Below, piece by piece: positions 26,984-35,774 of a stretch of 64,000 nt of DNA. The stretch is taken from the NCBI GenBank assembly GCA_946497035.1, contig CAMMIW010000008.1:45682-109681 (forward strand), read 5' to 3'. The notes beneath the pieces are model-generated. The model worked only from the letters and a program-made list of their open reading frames with translations. It ran no database searches and was not told where the DNA came from. Made by a program: the position numbers and the translations under genes. The number at the start of each line of letters is the position of its first letter. The first letter of the stretch is position 1. Origin of the DNA: an uncultured Eubacteriaceae bacterium (GTDB taxonomy: Bacteria > Bacillota > Clostridia > Lachnospirales > CAG-274).

Positions 26984-27691
26984 TTAATTTTCCATATAAA
27001 TTTTTAATATTTTATCTTTATTAGACCTGCTAATTGGTATTCTTATATTATCTAAAATAAACAATTCTGAATTTGTGATTTTGGTTATATATTTTATATT
27101 AACTAAAAAAGAATTATGTGTTTGTATAAAATTAAAATTTTCTAATTCTTTATTAATAGATTTTAAATTGCCATAAAAAATATCCTCATTTGTATTTGTA
27201 ACAACTTTAATTTTTCTACCTATACTTTCAAAAAATAATATATTTTTTATATCAATTAAATTTATAGTAGTTTTAACTTTATATTTGAATATATAATTTT
27301 CTTTTTTTTGTAAATTCATAAATAAGTCTAAAAGACTATATAAACTTTGATTATTGATAGGCCTAATTAAAAAATCAATTGGCCTTAACCTAAATAAATC
27401 TAAAGCGTAATCTTTATAACCGGATATAAAAACTAAATTTATATCGTTATATTTAAAATCTTCTCTTATAATTTTAGCTATATCTATACCGCTATTTTCG
27501 TCTATTTCTATATCTAAAAATATTAAATCAAATTTTTTAATATTTTTATACATTAAAAAATCTTTACTAGTCATAAATATTTTAACATCTATATCTATAT
27601 TTTTATAATTTTCAAGAAAATATTTTTTTATATGACTTAATAAATCATTACAAATAGCTATATTATCGTCACATATACATATATTTATCAT
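26984..27691 (-). CDS. LytTR-family response regulator
   Basis: A 235-residue regulator in the AgrA/VirR class. The receiver domain has the acidic pair in ICICDDN, the phospho-acceptor Asp in DLIFLDIEI and the Lys-equivalent region FLIRPI (Arg in place of Lys). The C-terminal LytTR DNA-binding domain shows IKNILFFESIGRKIKVVTN, NFIQTHNSFLVNIKYITKI and PISRSNKDKILKIY. It is the first gene of a two-gene operon with the kinase and has a good promoter. Target genes are not evident. Confidence 0.92.
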   Translation of the reverse strand: MINICICDDNIAICNDLLSHIKKYFLENYKNIDIDVKIFMTSKDFLMYKNIKKFDLIFLDIEIDENSGIDIAKIIREDFKYNDINLVFISGYKDYALDLFRLRPIDFLIRPINNQSLYSLLDLFMNLQKKENYIFKYKVKTTINLIDIKNILFFESIGRKIKVVTNTNEDIFYGNLKSINKELENFNFIQTHNSFLVNIKYITKITNSELFILDNIRIPISRSNKDKILKIYMEN

Positions 27692-27721
27692 AAATCTCTC
27701 TCCTACAAATACTCTTTTTAT

Positions 27722-27750
27722 ATTATATCAAACTTTTTAATTTGTTACAA
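27722..27750 (-). promoter_or_regulatory. Promoter of the LytTR two-component operon
   Basis: On the minus strand TTGTAA, 17 bases, TATAAT with the extended element TGA before the -10 box; 31 bases before the regulator ATG. Confidence 0.65.
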
Positions 27751-27924
27751 TAGATAAGCTTTATGAAAATATACTAAATATAAATAATAATAAATAAATT
27801 TATATATTATTTATCAAATAATAATACAATTTATATAATATTTATATAATGTTTATATAAATATTGCTTTATTTTTATTAATAATTGTGTTATAATTAAT
27901 AATAAATGGTAAGGAGGGTTTAAT

Positions 27925-28554
27925 ATGGATAAAAAAGTAATTGTAACTATATGTAGAGAATTTTGTAGTGGTGGTAAAGAGATTGGCACCAAATTAGCAA
28001 ATAAACTAGGCTGTGAATGTTACGATAAAAAGCTTATATCATTAGCTGCTAAAGAAAGTGGCTTTACCGAAACAATTTTTGAAAATATAGACGAAAAGCC
28101 TACTAATAGTTTTTTATATTCTATAGCTATGGGCACACCTTCTACAACAGGTTTATTTTTTCAAAACAACGATTTTTTAACTAACGATAAACTTTTTGGA
28201 ATACAATCTGAAGTTATAAGGCATATAGCTAACGAAAAATCTGCTGTTATTGTTGGTAGATGTGCTGATTATATACTTAGAGATGAAACAAACCTTATTA
28301 AAGTATATCTTAGAGCAGATAAAGATTTTAAAATCAAACGTCTGCTAGAAACTAACAAAAATGTAGATATAAAACACGCCGAAAATCTTCTTCACAAAAC
28401 AGATAAAAGAAGAGGTAATTATTATAGCTATTATACAGGAAGAGAATGGGATAACACATCTAACTATGATTTAGTTATAAATACAAGTAAAGTTGGTATA
28501 GATAACTCTGTAAATTTAATTTTAGATTTTATTAAAAATATGGATTTAAAATAA
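27925..28554 (+). CDS. Cytidylate-kinase-like P-loop protein
   Basis: A 209-residue protein of the cytidylate-kinase-like family (AAA/Cytidylate_kin2). It starts MDKKVIVTICREFCSGGKEIGTKLANKLG; the P-loop region CREFCSGGKEIG differs from true Cmk, as in other members. VIVGRCADYIL and FKIKRLLETN follow, with DKRRGNYYSYYTGREW as the lid region and DLVINTSKVGID near the end. A TATAAT box at 27891-27896 precedes it and AAGGAGGG is the ribosome binding site. Substrate unknown; it may have lost nucleotide kinase activity. Confidence 0.82.
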   Translation: MDKKVIVTICREFCSGGKEIGTKLANKLGCECYDKKLISLAAKESGFTETIFENIDEKPTNSFLYSIAMGTPSTTGLFFQNNDFLTNDKLFGIQSEVIRHIANEKSAVIVGRCADYILRDETNLIKVYLRADKDFKIKRLLETNKNVDIKHAENLLHKTDKRRGNYYSYYTGREWDNTSNYDLVINTSKVGIDNSVNLILDFIKNMDLK

Positions 28555-28560
28555 TATAAA

Positions 28561-28595
28561 AATAAATGCTGTAGACAAAGTCTACAGCATTTATT
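28561..28595. terminator. CTGTAGAC palindrome, copy 3; bidirectional terminator
   Basis: AATAAATGCTGTAGAC (28561-28576), loop AAA, GTCTACAGCATTTATT (28580-28595): perfect 16-base stem. It fills almost all of the gap between the convergent kinase-like gene (stop at 28554) and the AI-2E permease gene (stop at 28600). Confidence 0.8.
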
Positions 28596-28599
28596 AAAT

Positions 28600-29871
28600 T
28601 TAATCAATTAACTGTTTTTTTCTTCTTTTTCTTTCATATATTCTACTAGCAAATAATTTTATAGTAGCAAAAACTGGTATTGCAAATACCATACCCCATA
28701 ATCCAAATAAATTACCTGCTATAGATAATGCTATAATAACAACAACAGGGCTAAGCTCTACGCTTTCACCTACAACTTTAGGTTGTATAAAAATTGTATC
28801 AACTTGTTGTAAAATTAACATACCTATTGATGCATATAAAGCTTGCATAGGTTCTCCACTTATAAGAGCAACACTAATAGCTAATAAAAATCCAACTAAT
28901 GCACCAAAATATGGGATAACATTAGAAAAAGCAGCTATTATACCTATTATTACTGCAAATTTTAAGCCAATAGCCGATAATACAACGCTTATAAGTATTG
29001 CCATAATAGAAGCATCTAAAAGCATACCCCTAATATATCCAGAAAATACTGCGTGTATATCTCCTAGCCCATCTTTTAAGCCGTTATAAAATTTTTTAGG
29101 TAAAAATGTAACACCTATATTTTCTAATTTTGTTTTTATAACTTTTTTATCTTTTAAAAAGTAAAAACAAATAACTATACTAATAAGCACATTAACTATA
29201 CCATTACCAACAGCAGTTATAATAGATATAGTGTTATTTCCTATATCATAAACAAAAGAAGTAAAACTTTTAGCTAGTTTATTTAAATGTGGTGATACAT
29301 ATTTTTCAAATGTTTCACTACTAATTAGTTCCCCATCTAATTTATTATAAAACCTTGTTAAATCTTGTTGAAAACCATAAATAGAAGATTTAACTGAATC
29401 TGTAATATTATCTATAAAATTACCTGCACCGCTTTTGCTTATGCTATTTACTAGTATAGTGCTAAGTATAACTACAACTAATATTACTGTTAAATATGTT
29501 AAAAGAGTTCCTTCTAACCTTCCTTTTTCTTCTTTACTATCTTTTTTCTGTTTTTTATTTTTGTGCTTTCTATTATTTTTAATATTATTAATTTTTTCTT
29601 TTAAATATTTTTCATAAAAAGCTTCATATTTCACTTGAAAAAAATCTACAACAGGATCTAATAAATAGGCAAATACAAAAGCTATAACAACAACAATAAT
29701 TGTAGATAAAAACCACCCAATAGCATTTTGTACATTATCTATAATTAGGTTTAAATTTTTTAAAACATATGCTAAAAAATCCACACCATATTTTAAAGCA
29801 TATATCATAACAACAGTTACTACTATGTGAAAAGCTATTATTAAATATTTTTTATTCCAAGGTAATTTCAT
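28600..29871 (-). CDS. AI-2E family permease-like membrane protein
   Basis: A 423-residue member of the AI-2E transporter family (YtvI/PerM type) with about seven to eight membrane segments. Typical segments are VVIAFVFAYLLDPVVDFFQ, the long central soluble region, then GYIRGMLLDASIMAILISVVLSAIGLKFAVIIGIIAAFSNVIPYFGALVGFLLAI and IQPKVVGESVELSPVVVIIALSIAGNLFGLWGMVFAIPVFATIKL. A Lys-rich charged stretch (NNRKHKNKKQKKDSKEEKGR) lies near residue 100. Substrate not predictable; some relatives are ion/proton antiporters. It precedes no other gene in its direction before copy 3. Confidence 0.88.
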   Translation of the reverse strand: MKLPWNKKYLIIAFHIVVTVVMIYALKYGVDFLAYVLKNLNLIIDNVQNAIGWFLSTIIVVVIAFVFAYLLDPVVDFFQVKYEAFYEKYLKEKINNIKNNRKHKNKKQKKDSKEEKGRLEGTLLTYLTVILVVVILSTILVNSISKSGAGNFIDNITDSVKSSIYGFQQDLTRFYNKLDGELISSETFEKYVSPHLNKLAKSFTSFVYDIGNNTISIITAVGNGIVNVLISIVICFYFLKDKKVIKTKLENIGVTFLPKKFYNGLKDGLGDIHAVFSGYIRGMLLDASIMAILISVVLSAIGLKFAVIIGIIAAFSNVIPYFGALVGFLLAISVALISGEPMQALYASIGMLILQQVDTIFIQPKVVGESVELSPVVVIIALSIAGNLFGLWGMVFAIPVFATIKLFASRIYERKRRKKQLID

Positions 29872-29881
29872 ATTGTATCTC

Positions 29882-31324
29882 CTATTTTAAATCTTTTAAG
29901 AGATTTAATAAAAATTGCCAAGTTCTATCTATAGATGATATGCTAGCTCTTTCATCTGGTGTGTGTATATCATATAAGTTTGGCCCAAAAGAAACTAAAT
30001 CTAAATGAGGCATTTTTTGAGAAAAAAGACCACATTCTAACCCTGCGTGTATTATTTGTAGCTTAGGCTCTTTATTATACATCTCTTTATATACTTTAAT
30101 ACATTTATCCCTAATAACAGAGTTAGCATTATATTCCCAAGCAGGGTAAGAGCCTCTAAAAATAATACTTCCACCTATACTTTTAAGATATAACTCTACT
30201 TGCTCCATTATAAACTCTTTTTTAGATGATAAAGCACTTCTTATAGATGCTACTATTTCTATTTTATCTTCACTAGTTTTTATAACACCTAAGTTTATAG
30301 AGCTTTCTACAAGATTTTCTATTTCTGTGCTCATTGTTTGAACACCATTTGGTAATATTATTAAGCTAGTTAAAATTTTGTTAAAATCATCTTTACATAA
30401 AGCCTTTTGTTGATTTTCAACCTTCTCTAATTTTAAATGTAAATTAGGATCTGTATTTTTATACTCTATTTTATATATTTTTTCTAAATCTTTAATTTTT
30501 TCTTGTAGTAAATCTAAATCTTTATCATTAATAGATATTATAGCCTCTGCCTCTCTAGGTATAGCATTATCTTTAGCACCACCTTCAATTTTATTTAAAG
30601 ATAAATCTATATCTTTAGATAAAATATTTAAAGCTCTAGCTAAAAGTTTATTAGAGTTAGCTCTACCTTTGTTAACATCTATACCAGAATGTCCACCCAT
30701 TAAACCATAAACGCCAAAACAATAAGATGATTTATCATTAGCTTCAAAATTAACAGGTATTTCTATATCACATTTAACACCACCAGCACAACCAACGGTA
30801 AAAATCCCCTCTTCATCAGAATCTATATTTAAAAATATATTTGCTTTTAAATCAGATACATCTAAAGCATTTACACCTTCCATACCAGACTCTTCACAAG
30901 CAGTAAATATAGCCTCTATTGGCGGGTGTGGTATATCATTAGAATCTAAAATAGCTAAAGCCATAGCAACAGCTATACCATTATCAGATCCTAAAGTAGT
31001 TTTATCTGCTTTTAAAATATCTCCATCATATATTAATTTAATAGGGTCTTTTAAAAAGTCGTGTTCTACATCTTTGTTTTTTTCGCATACCATATCTGTA
31101 TGTCCTTGTATAGCTACAACTTTGCTATTTTCATAACCACTAGTAGCAGATTTTTTTATAACAACATTAAAAGTATCATCTACTCTAACTTCTAAATTTC
31201 TTTCTTTAGCAAATTTAACTAAATATTCACTTATAGCTTTTTCGTGAAAACTAGGCCTAGGAATTTTACTTATTTCTTCAAAAAAATGAAAAACCCTAAA
31301 ACTCTTTAAATTTGATATTTCCAT
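29882..31324 (-). CDS. pepD: Beta-Ala-His/aminoacyl-histidine dipeptidase
   Basis: M20-family metallopeptidase that cleaves dipeptides such as X-His in the cytoplasm. The 480-residue protein has the metal-binding GHTDMVCEKNKDVEHDF, KADKTTLGSDNGIAVAMALAIL, the catalytic TACEESGMEGVNALD, NIDSDEEGIFTVGCAGG, GLMGGHSGIDVNKGRANSNKLLAR and the C-terminal IHAGLECGLFSQKMPHLDLVSFGPN. A GGAGG site lies 13 bases before the ATG. It lies between the permease and PFL genes. Confidence 0.95.
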   Translation of the reverse strand: MEISNLKSFRVFHFFEEISKIPRPSFHEKAISEYLVKFAKERNLEVRVDDTFNVVIKKSATSGYENSKVVAIQGHTDMVCEKNKDVEHDFLKDPIKLIYDGDILKADKTTLGSDNGIAVAMALAILDSNDIPHPPIEAIFTACEESGMEGVNALDVSDLKANIFLNIDSDEEGIFTVGCAGGVKCDIEIPVNFEANDKSSYCFGVYGLMGGHSGIDVNKGRANSNKLLARALNILSKDIDLSLNKIEGGAKDNAIPREAEAIISINDKDLDLLQEKIKDLEKIYKIEYKNTDPNLHLKLEKVENQQKALCKDDFNKILTSLIILPNGVQTMSTEIENLVESSINLGVIKTSEDKIEIVASIRSALSSKKEFIMEQVELYLKSIGGSIIFRGSYPAWEYNANSVIRDKCIKVYKEMYNKEPKLQIIHAGLECGLFSQKMPHLDLVSFGPNLYDIHTPDERASISSIDRTWQFLLNLLKDLK

Positions 31325-31347
31325 AAATTAAATTATACCTCCGTGTA

Positions 31348-32706
31348 TTAATTTTTAAAACTATGAATAGGTGCTGGTATTCTACCACCGCGTTTAATAA
31401 AATCTGAACAATTTGCTTTATTTACAGGCATTATAGGAGCTTTACCTAAAAGGCCACCAAATTCTACCATTTCTCCAACTCCTTTACCTATAACAGGTAT
31501 TATCCTTACGGCAGTTGTTTTATTATTTACCATACCTATAGCCATTTCATCAGCAATAATAGCAGATATTGTATGTTCATCTGTATCTCCTGGTATAGCG
31601 ATCATATCTAAACCTACAGAACAAACACAAGTCATAGCTTCCAGCTTGTCTAATGTTAAAAACCCTTCTTTAGCCGCTTCTATCATACCATGATCTTCGC
31701 TAACAGGTATAAAAGCACCGCTAAGCCCACCTACATATGATGAAGCCATAACACCACCTTTTTTAACATTATCATTTAATATAGCAAGGGCAGCTGTTGT
31801 ACCATGAGCACCTGCATATTCTAACCCCATTTCATTAAATATTTCTGCTATACTATCACCTACCGCTGGTGTTGGTGCAAGAGATAAATCTATTATACCA
31901 AAAGGCACATTAAGTCTTTTTGATGCTTCTGTTGCTACTAATTGGCCTGCTCTTGTTATTTTAAAAGCAGTTTTTTTAACGGTTTCACAAAGAATTTCAA
32001 AATCTTTACCTTTTACCTGTTCTAAAGCTTTTTTTACAACACCAGGCCCGCTAACACCTACATTTATAACAGTATCTCTTTCAGAAACACCGTGAAAAGC
32101 ACCTGCCATAAAAGGATTATCTCCTACTGCATTGCAGAATACAACAAATTTTGCACAAGCCATAGAGCTATTATCTTTTGTAAGATAAGCCATTTGTTTT
32201 ATTATTTCACCCATTTTTTTAACCGCATTCATATTTATACCATATCTAGATGAGCCAACACAAACAGATGAACAAACTCTCTCTGTTACAGATAAAGCTT
32301 CTGGTATACTTCTAACAAGGTTTATATCTGCATTTGTACTACCCTTTTCTATTAAAGCCGAATATCCACCTATAAAATTAACACCAACTTCTTTAGCTGC
32401 TTTATCTAAAATTTTAGCTATTTCTATAAAATCTTGCTGTTTATGATCTAACCCTACAAGGCCTATTGGAGTAACAGATATTCTTTTATTTACAATAGGT
32501 ATACCATATTCTTTAGCAATGTCATCTCCTACAGATACTAGATTTTTAGCATTTTTAGTTATTTTATCATATATTTTGTTTTTTAGCTTATTTATATCAG
32601 AATCTATACAATCTAAAAGGCTAATACCCATAGTTATAGTTCTAACATCTAAATTAGATTCTTCTATCATTTTGTTAGTTTCTTGTATTTCATAATTTGT
32701 TAACAT
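31348..32706 (-). CDS. PFL family protein (UPF0210)
   Basis: A 452-residue conserved protein with a fold related to pyruvate-formate lyase but no demonstrated function. Family features are [20 protein letters not shown]-like [62 protein letters not shown] and [21 protein letters not shown] site lies before the ATG. The ACT-domain protein gene lies just upstream; this pair is conserved across many Clostridia, which suggests the ACT protein regulates it. Confidence 0.93.
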   Translation of the reverse strand: MLTNYEIQETNKMIEESNLDVRTITMGISLLDCIDSDINKLKNKIYDKITKNAKNLVSVGDDIAKEYGIPIVNKRISVTPIGLVGLDHKQQDFIEIAKILDKAAKEVGVNFIGGYSALIEKGSTNADINLVRSIPEALSVTERVCSSVCVGSSRYGINMNAVKKMGEIIKQMAYLTKDNSSMACAKFVVFCNAVGDNPFMAGAFHGVSERDTVINVGVSGPGVVKKALEQVKGKDFEILCETVKKTAFKITRAGQLVATEASKRLNVPFGIIDLSLAPTPAVGDSIAEIFNEMGLEYAGAHGTTAALAILNDNVKKGGVMASSYVGGLSGAFIPVSEDHGMIEAAKEGFLTLDKLEAMTCVCSVGLDMIAIPGDTDEHTISAIIADEMAIGMVNNKTTAVRIIPVIGKGVGEMVEFGGLLGKAPIMPVNKANCSDFIKRGGRIPAPIHSFKN

Positions 32707-32724
32707 AAGCAGCCCTCCAAGTTA

Positions 32725-32994
32725 TTAAATTCTATGCATACTATCAAAAATATCAGCTCGTTGAAACTTTATTTGTAAGCCAATTTTTTTACCAACCTCT
32801 TCTATATCTTCTATAACTTGGCTAAATCTATTATCTACTTTAGAAATATCTACAATCATTGTCATATTAAAATATCCTCCTATAATATGTTGAGAAATTT
32901 CTAAAATATTTATTTCATTTTTAGCTAAAAATGAACATATATCTGCTATAATACCTATATTATCTTTACCTATAACGCTAATTATACCTTTCAT
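32725..32994 (-). CDS. ACT domain protein (UPF0237)
   Basis: An 89-residue single ACT domain: MKGIISVIGKDNIGIIADICSFLAKNEINILEISQHIIGGYFNMTMIVDIS. ACT domains bind small ligands, often amino acids. Ribosome binding site GGAGGTATGAG. The gene is the head of the run ACT, PFL-family, pepD, AI-2E permease, with a clear promoter. Confidence 0.93.
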   Translation of the reverse strand: MKGIISVIGKDNIGIIADICSFLAKNEINILEISQHIIGGYFNMTMIVDISKVDNRFSQVIEDIEEVGKKIGLQIKFQRADIFDSMHRI

Positions 32995-33023
32995 ATCTCA
33001 TACCTCCAAAGTAGTAAATATTT

Positions 33024-33070
33024 GCTAAAATTTTATTAATAATTTTAGCATAGATTAATAAAATTTTCAA
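33024..33070 (-). promoter_or_regulatory. Promoter with overlapping inverted repeat before the ACT gene
   Basis: On the minus strand TTGAAA (33070-33065), 17 bases, TAAAAT (33047-33042) with TGC before the -10 box. The -10 region lies inside a 9-base inverted repeat, GCTAAAATT (33024-33032) and AATTTTAGC (33041-33049). This arrangement would suit a repressor site, or an RNA hairpin at the start of the transcript. Confidence 0.55.
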
Positions 33071-33084
33071 TATATAATTAAATG

Positions 33085-33717
33085 TTAGTCTTTAGATTTT
33101 ATAACTAACAGATAACCCTTTTTTATACATACACTGCATATATTTTCTAACATAACGTTGCTAATACCTAAAGATTTACCAATGGTCATAGTAGCATCTC
33201 TTAAAGGATATTCTAAACCTTTAGTTGTTACACCTTCAACACATGTAGTAAGTGGTATTAAAGAAACTAAATCACCTTTTTCACCATTTAAAACAATATT
33301 ATCGCTTAATATAAATATTTGGTTATTTTTATCTATAATAGTTGCCTTTACATTAGCTTCTTCTGCTTTTAACAATAAATTTATATTTGCTAAAGTGTGA
33401 TCCAATCTTGTGCCTGTTGCACCTAATATAACTATCTCTTTAACGCCTAAAGATATGGCAAAATCTATGGAAAGCTCCATATCTGTAGCATCTTTTTTAC
33501 AATCAAACTTTTTAAAGATTACATTTTTTGTTTCAAAAAATTGTATTATTTGTGGTATAGAAGAATCTAAATCACCTAATATATAATGAGGTATAATGCC
33601 TTCTTCAAAAAGATGTTTGCTACCCCCATCACAACAAATAATAATATCTGTGGGCTTTAAAATTTTATATATATTGTTATTTTCTACACTACCACTACCT
33701 ATAATTATAGCTCTCAT
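33085..33717 (-). CDS. thiN: Thiamine pyrophosphokinase
   Basis: Transfers pyrophosphate from ATP to thiamine to give thiamine pyrophosphate. The 210-residue protein has CCDGGSKHLFEEGIIPHYILGDLDS, FKKFDCKKDATDMELSIDFA, ILGATGTRLDHTLANINLL and the C-terminal beta domain. It is the last gene of rsgA-rpe-thiN, a common order in Firmicutes. Confidence 0.95.
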   Translation of the reverse strand: MRAIIIGSGSVENNNIYKILKPTDIIICCDGGSKHLFEEGIIPHYILGDLDSSIPQIIQFFETKNVIFKKFDCKKDATDMELSIDFAISLGVKEIVILGATGTRLDHTLANINLLLKAEEANVKATIIDKNNQIFILSDNIVLNGEKGDLVSLIPLTTCVEGVTTKGLEYPLRDATMTIGKSLGISNVMLENICSVCIKKGYLLVIKSKD

Positions 33718-33725
33718 AATATCAC

Positions 33726-34385
33726 CTAAAATTTTTTAAATATTTCGTTATATTTTTTAATTATAGCAGATTTATCATCTTTTTCAAATATATCAGAACC
33801 AACAACTATAACATTAGCTCCTGCTTTTAAAACTTTTTCTACATTATCTATTTTTATGCCACCATCTATCTCAAGCTCACAATGTAAATTATTTTCATCT
33901 ATATATTTTCTTAAAGCAGATATTTTTTCTAAGCTACTTTCTATAAAAGATTGACCACCAAAACCAGGCTCAACCCCCATAACTAAAACTAAATCTAAAT
34001 ATTTTATAAAAGGTAAAATTTCTTCATAGCTTGTATTTGGTTTTATTGTCATACCAACTTTTTTATTTGCATTTTTTATTTTATTTATAATATCCATATG
34101 TTTTTTTGTTGCTTCAAAATGAAAATTTATAATATCACAACCTAAAGATATAAATTCATCTATATATCTTTCTGGCTCTACTATCATAAAATGAGCATCT
34201 AAAACCATATTAGTAGCTTTTCTTATGCTTTTTATAACTGGCATACCTATTGATATATTTGGCACAAACATACCGTCCATAACATCAATATGAACATATT
34301 GTATGCCTTCTTTTTCTAATATTTTTAGTTCTTCTTCTAATCTTACAAAATTTGCAGATAATATAGAGGGAGATAATTTAATCAT
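33726..34385 (-). CDS. rpe: Ribulose-phosphate 3-epimerase
   Basis: Interconverts ribulose 5-phosphate and xylulose 5-phosphate in the pentose phosphate pathway. The 219-residue TIM barrel has LSPSILSANFVRLEEEL, YVHIDVMDGMFVPNISIG with catalytic Asp, LDAHFMIVEPERYI, LVMGVEPGFGGQSFI and the phosphate-binding LEIDGGIKIDNVEKVLKAGANVIVVGSDIF. It lies three bases after rsgA. Confidence 0.97.
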   Translation of the reverse strand: MIKLSPSILSANFVRLEEELKILEKEGIQYVHIDVMDGMFVPNISIGMPVIKSIRKATNMVLDAHFMIVEPERYIDEFISLGCDIINFHFEATKKHMDIINKIKNANKKVGMTIKPNTSYEEILPFIKYLDLVLVMGVEPGFGGQSFIESSLEKISALRKYIDENNLHCELEIDGGIKIDNVEKVLKAGANVIVVGSDIFEKDDKSAIIKKYNEIFKKF

Positions 34386-34388
34386 AGT

Positions 34389-35249
34389 TTAGTTCCTTTC
34401 CAACATTTCGCTTAATATCTTTGTATATCTATTGTATCTTTCTTCAGATATATTTTTACCAATTTGATTTTTTATAGCACAATTAGGCTCGTGAATATGT
34501 TTACAGTCATAAAATTTACAATCACCTAAATATTGCCTAAATTCTTTAAAATAATTATCAAGACTATCATCTAAAAAATCGATAGATAAAGATGTAAAAC
34601 CAGGAGAATCTACAATATAGGTGTGTTCCCAAGCTTCTAATAGTTCAACTTGCCTTGTTGTATGTTTACCACGCTCTATTTTTTTGCTTATATCACCTGT
34701 TCTTAAACATATGTTAGGTAAAATAGCATTTATAAGACTAGATTTACCAACGCCAGATGGACCTGCAAATACAGTTACCTTTTTATCAATCAAATTTTTT
34801 AAATCATTTATGCCGATATTTTCTTTTGTGCTAGTAAAAATTATAGGATATATATTTTTATATAAATCTTTTACCATATTAATATCATCTTCATTAGCAA
34901 GATCACATTTATTAATACAAATAACTACATTTTCAATATTTTGACTTTCTGCTAATATTAAAAATTTATCTAGTAAATCTATATTTATATTTGGGCTAAT
35001 TATAGAAAATGTAATAATAGCACAATCTATATTAGAAACTCTAGGCCTTATAAGGATATTTTTTCTTTCTAATATTTCTTCTATAATACCTTTGTTATCT
35101 TCTAATAAAGATATATTAACATAATCTCCAATAGTTGGTGTAATTTTGTTTTTTCTAAAAATACCTCTAACAGAGCATTCTATAATGCCTTTTTCTGTAT
35201 CTATAAAATATAAACCACCAATACCTTTTATTATTCTTCCTTTTATCAT
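34389..35249 (-). CDS. rsgA: Small-subunit assembly GTPase RsgA
   Basis: Circularly permuted GTPase that checks late 30S maturation. The 286-residue protein has an N-terminal OB fold, the G4 motif VICINKCDLA, P-loop AGPSGVGKSSLINAI, GKHTTRQVELL, switch DSPGFTSLSI and the C-terminal zinc-binding cysteines and histidine in YLGDCKFYDCKHIHEPNCAI. Ribosome binding site AGAGG. First gene of rsgA-rpe-thiN; the frequently neighbouring prkC/prpC genes are absent upstream. Confidence 0.97.
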   Translation of the reverse strand: MIKGRIIKGIGGLYFIDTEKGIIECSVRGIFRKNKITPTIGDYVNISLLEDNKGIIEEILERKNILIRPRVSNIDCAIITFSIISPNINIDLLDKFLILAESQNIENVVICINKCDLANEDDINMVKDLYKNIYPIIFTSTKENIGINDLKNLIDKKVTVFAGPSGVGKSSLINAILPNICLRTGDISKKIERGKHTTRQVELLEAWEHTYIVDSPGFTSLSIDFLDDSLDNYFKEFRQYLGDCKFYDCKHIHEPNCAIKNQIGKNISEERYNRYTKILSEMLERN

Positions 35250-35280
35250 ATATACCTCTCAAATTTTTCTTATGTTAATT

Positions 35281-35309
35281 ATTATATAATAATATTGCCT
35301 TTTATACAA
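35281..35309 (-). promoter_or_regulatory. Promoter of rsgA-rpe-thiN
   Basis: On the minus strand TTGTAT, 17 bases, TATAAT, about 31 bases before the rsgA ATG. It faces away from the metal-resistance promoter 24 bases further on. Confidence 0.6.
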
Positions 35310-35332
35310 TATTTAATAAAAAAATTTTAATA

Positions 35333-35361
35333 TTGACAAAATAAATAAGAAATATTATAAT
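35333..35361 (+). promoter_or_regulatory. Consensus promoter of the metal sensor-ATPase operon
   Basis: TTGACA, exactly 17 bases, TATAAT: both hexamers and the spacing are consensus. Such a strong promoter fits tight repression by the SmtB-type protein encoded first. Confidence 0.8.
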
Positions 35362-35365
35362 AAAC

Positions 35366-35385
35366 ATATGAATAATTGTTCATAT
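35366..35385 (+). promoter_or_regulatory. SmtB/CzrA-type operator
   Basis: ATATGAA (35366-35372), TAATTG, TTCATAT (35379-35385): a perfect inverted repeat of the type bound by SmtB/CadC/CzrA repressors (TATATGAA...TTCATATA). It begins five bases after the -10 box, so it covers the expected transcription start. Confidence 0.8.
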
Positions 35386-35400
35386 ATTGGAGGTGTTTTT

Positions 35401-35769
35401 TTGAAAGATAATAATTTAACTTGCGAATGTTTTAATAAAGATACTGTTGATATAATAAAAAATAACTCTTTATCTGATGAAATAATATATGATATGGCAG
35501 ATTTTTTTAAAGTTTTTTCCGATTCTACAAGGGTTAAAATTTTATATGCTTTGTTAGAAAGTGAAATGTGCGTTGGCGATTTGGTTGTGGCTCTAGATAT
35601 GAACCAATCTGCTATATCTCATCAGCTTAGGGTTTTAAGGCAAAATAATATAGTAAAATTTAGAAAAGAAGGAAAAGCCGTTATATATTCTTTAGACGAC
35701 TCTCATGTTTTTGAAATTTTAAGCCAAGGTTTATCCCATTTATTACACAAAAATAATTATGAAAGGTGA
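35401..35769 (+). CDS. ArsR/SmtB-family metal-sensing repressor
   Basis: Winged-helix repressor released from DNA by metal ions. The probable start is TTG at 35401, seven bases after GGAGG; this gives 122 residues. The N-terminal LTCECFNK resembles the cysteine arm of CadC. Helix 3 reads EMCVGDL as in SmtB, without the second cysteine of CadC. The recognition helix is MNQSAISHQLRVLRQNNIV. The C-terminal DSHVFEILSQGLSHLLH supplies Asp-x-His and His-x-x-His, the alpha-5 zinc site. Zn(II), Co(II) or Cd(II) sensing is therefore likely. It overlaps the vicinity of the ATPase start. Confidence 0.92.
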   Translation: MKDNNLTCECFNKDTVDIIKNNSLSDEIIYDMADFFKVFSDSTRVKILYALLESEMCVGDLVVALDMNQSAISHQLRVLRQNNIVKFRKEGKAVIYSLDDSHVFEILSQGLSHLLHKNNYER

Positions 35770-35774
35770 TATTT

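Noticed and set aside
27692..27924. Possible autoinducer-peptide gene beside the Agr-like pair
   Set aside because: No frame of 30 or more codons with a ribosome binding site and the Agr peptide pattern is present on either strand.
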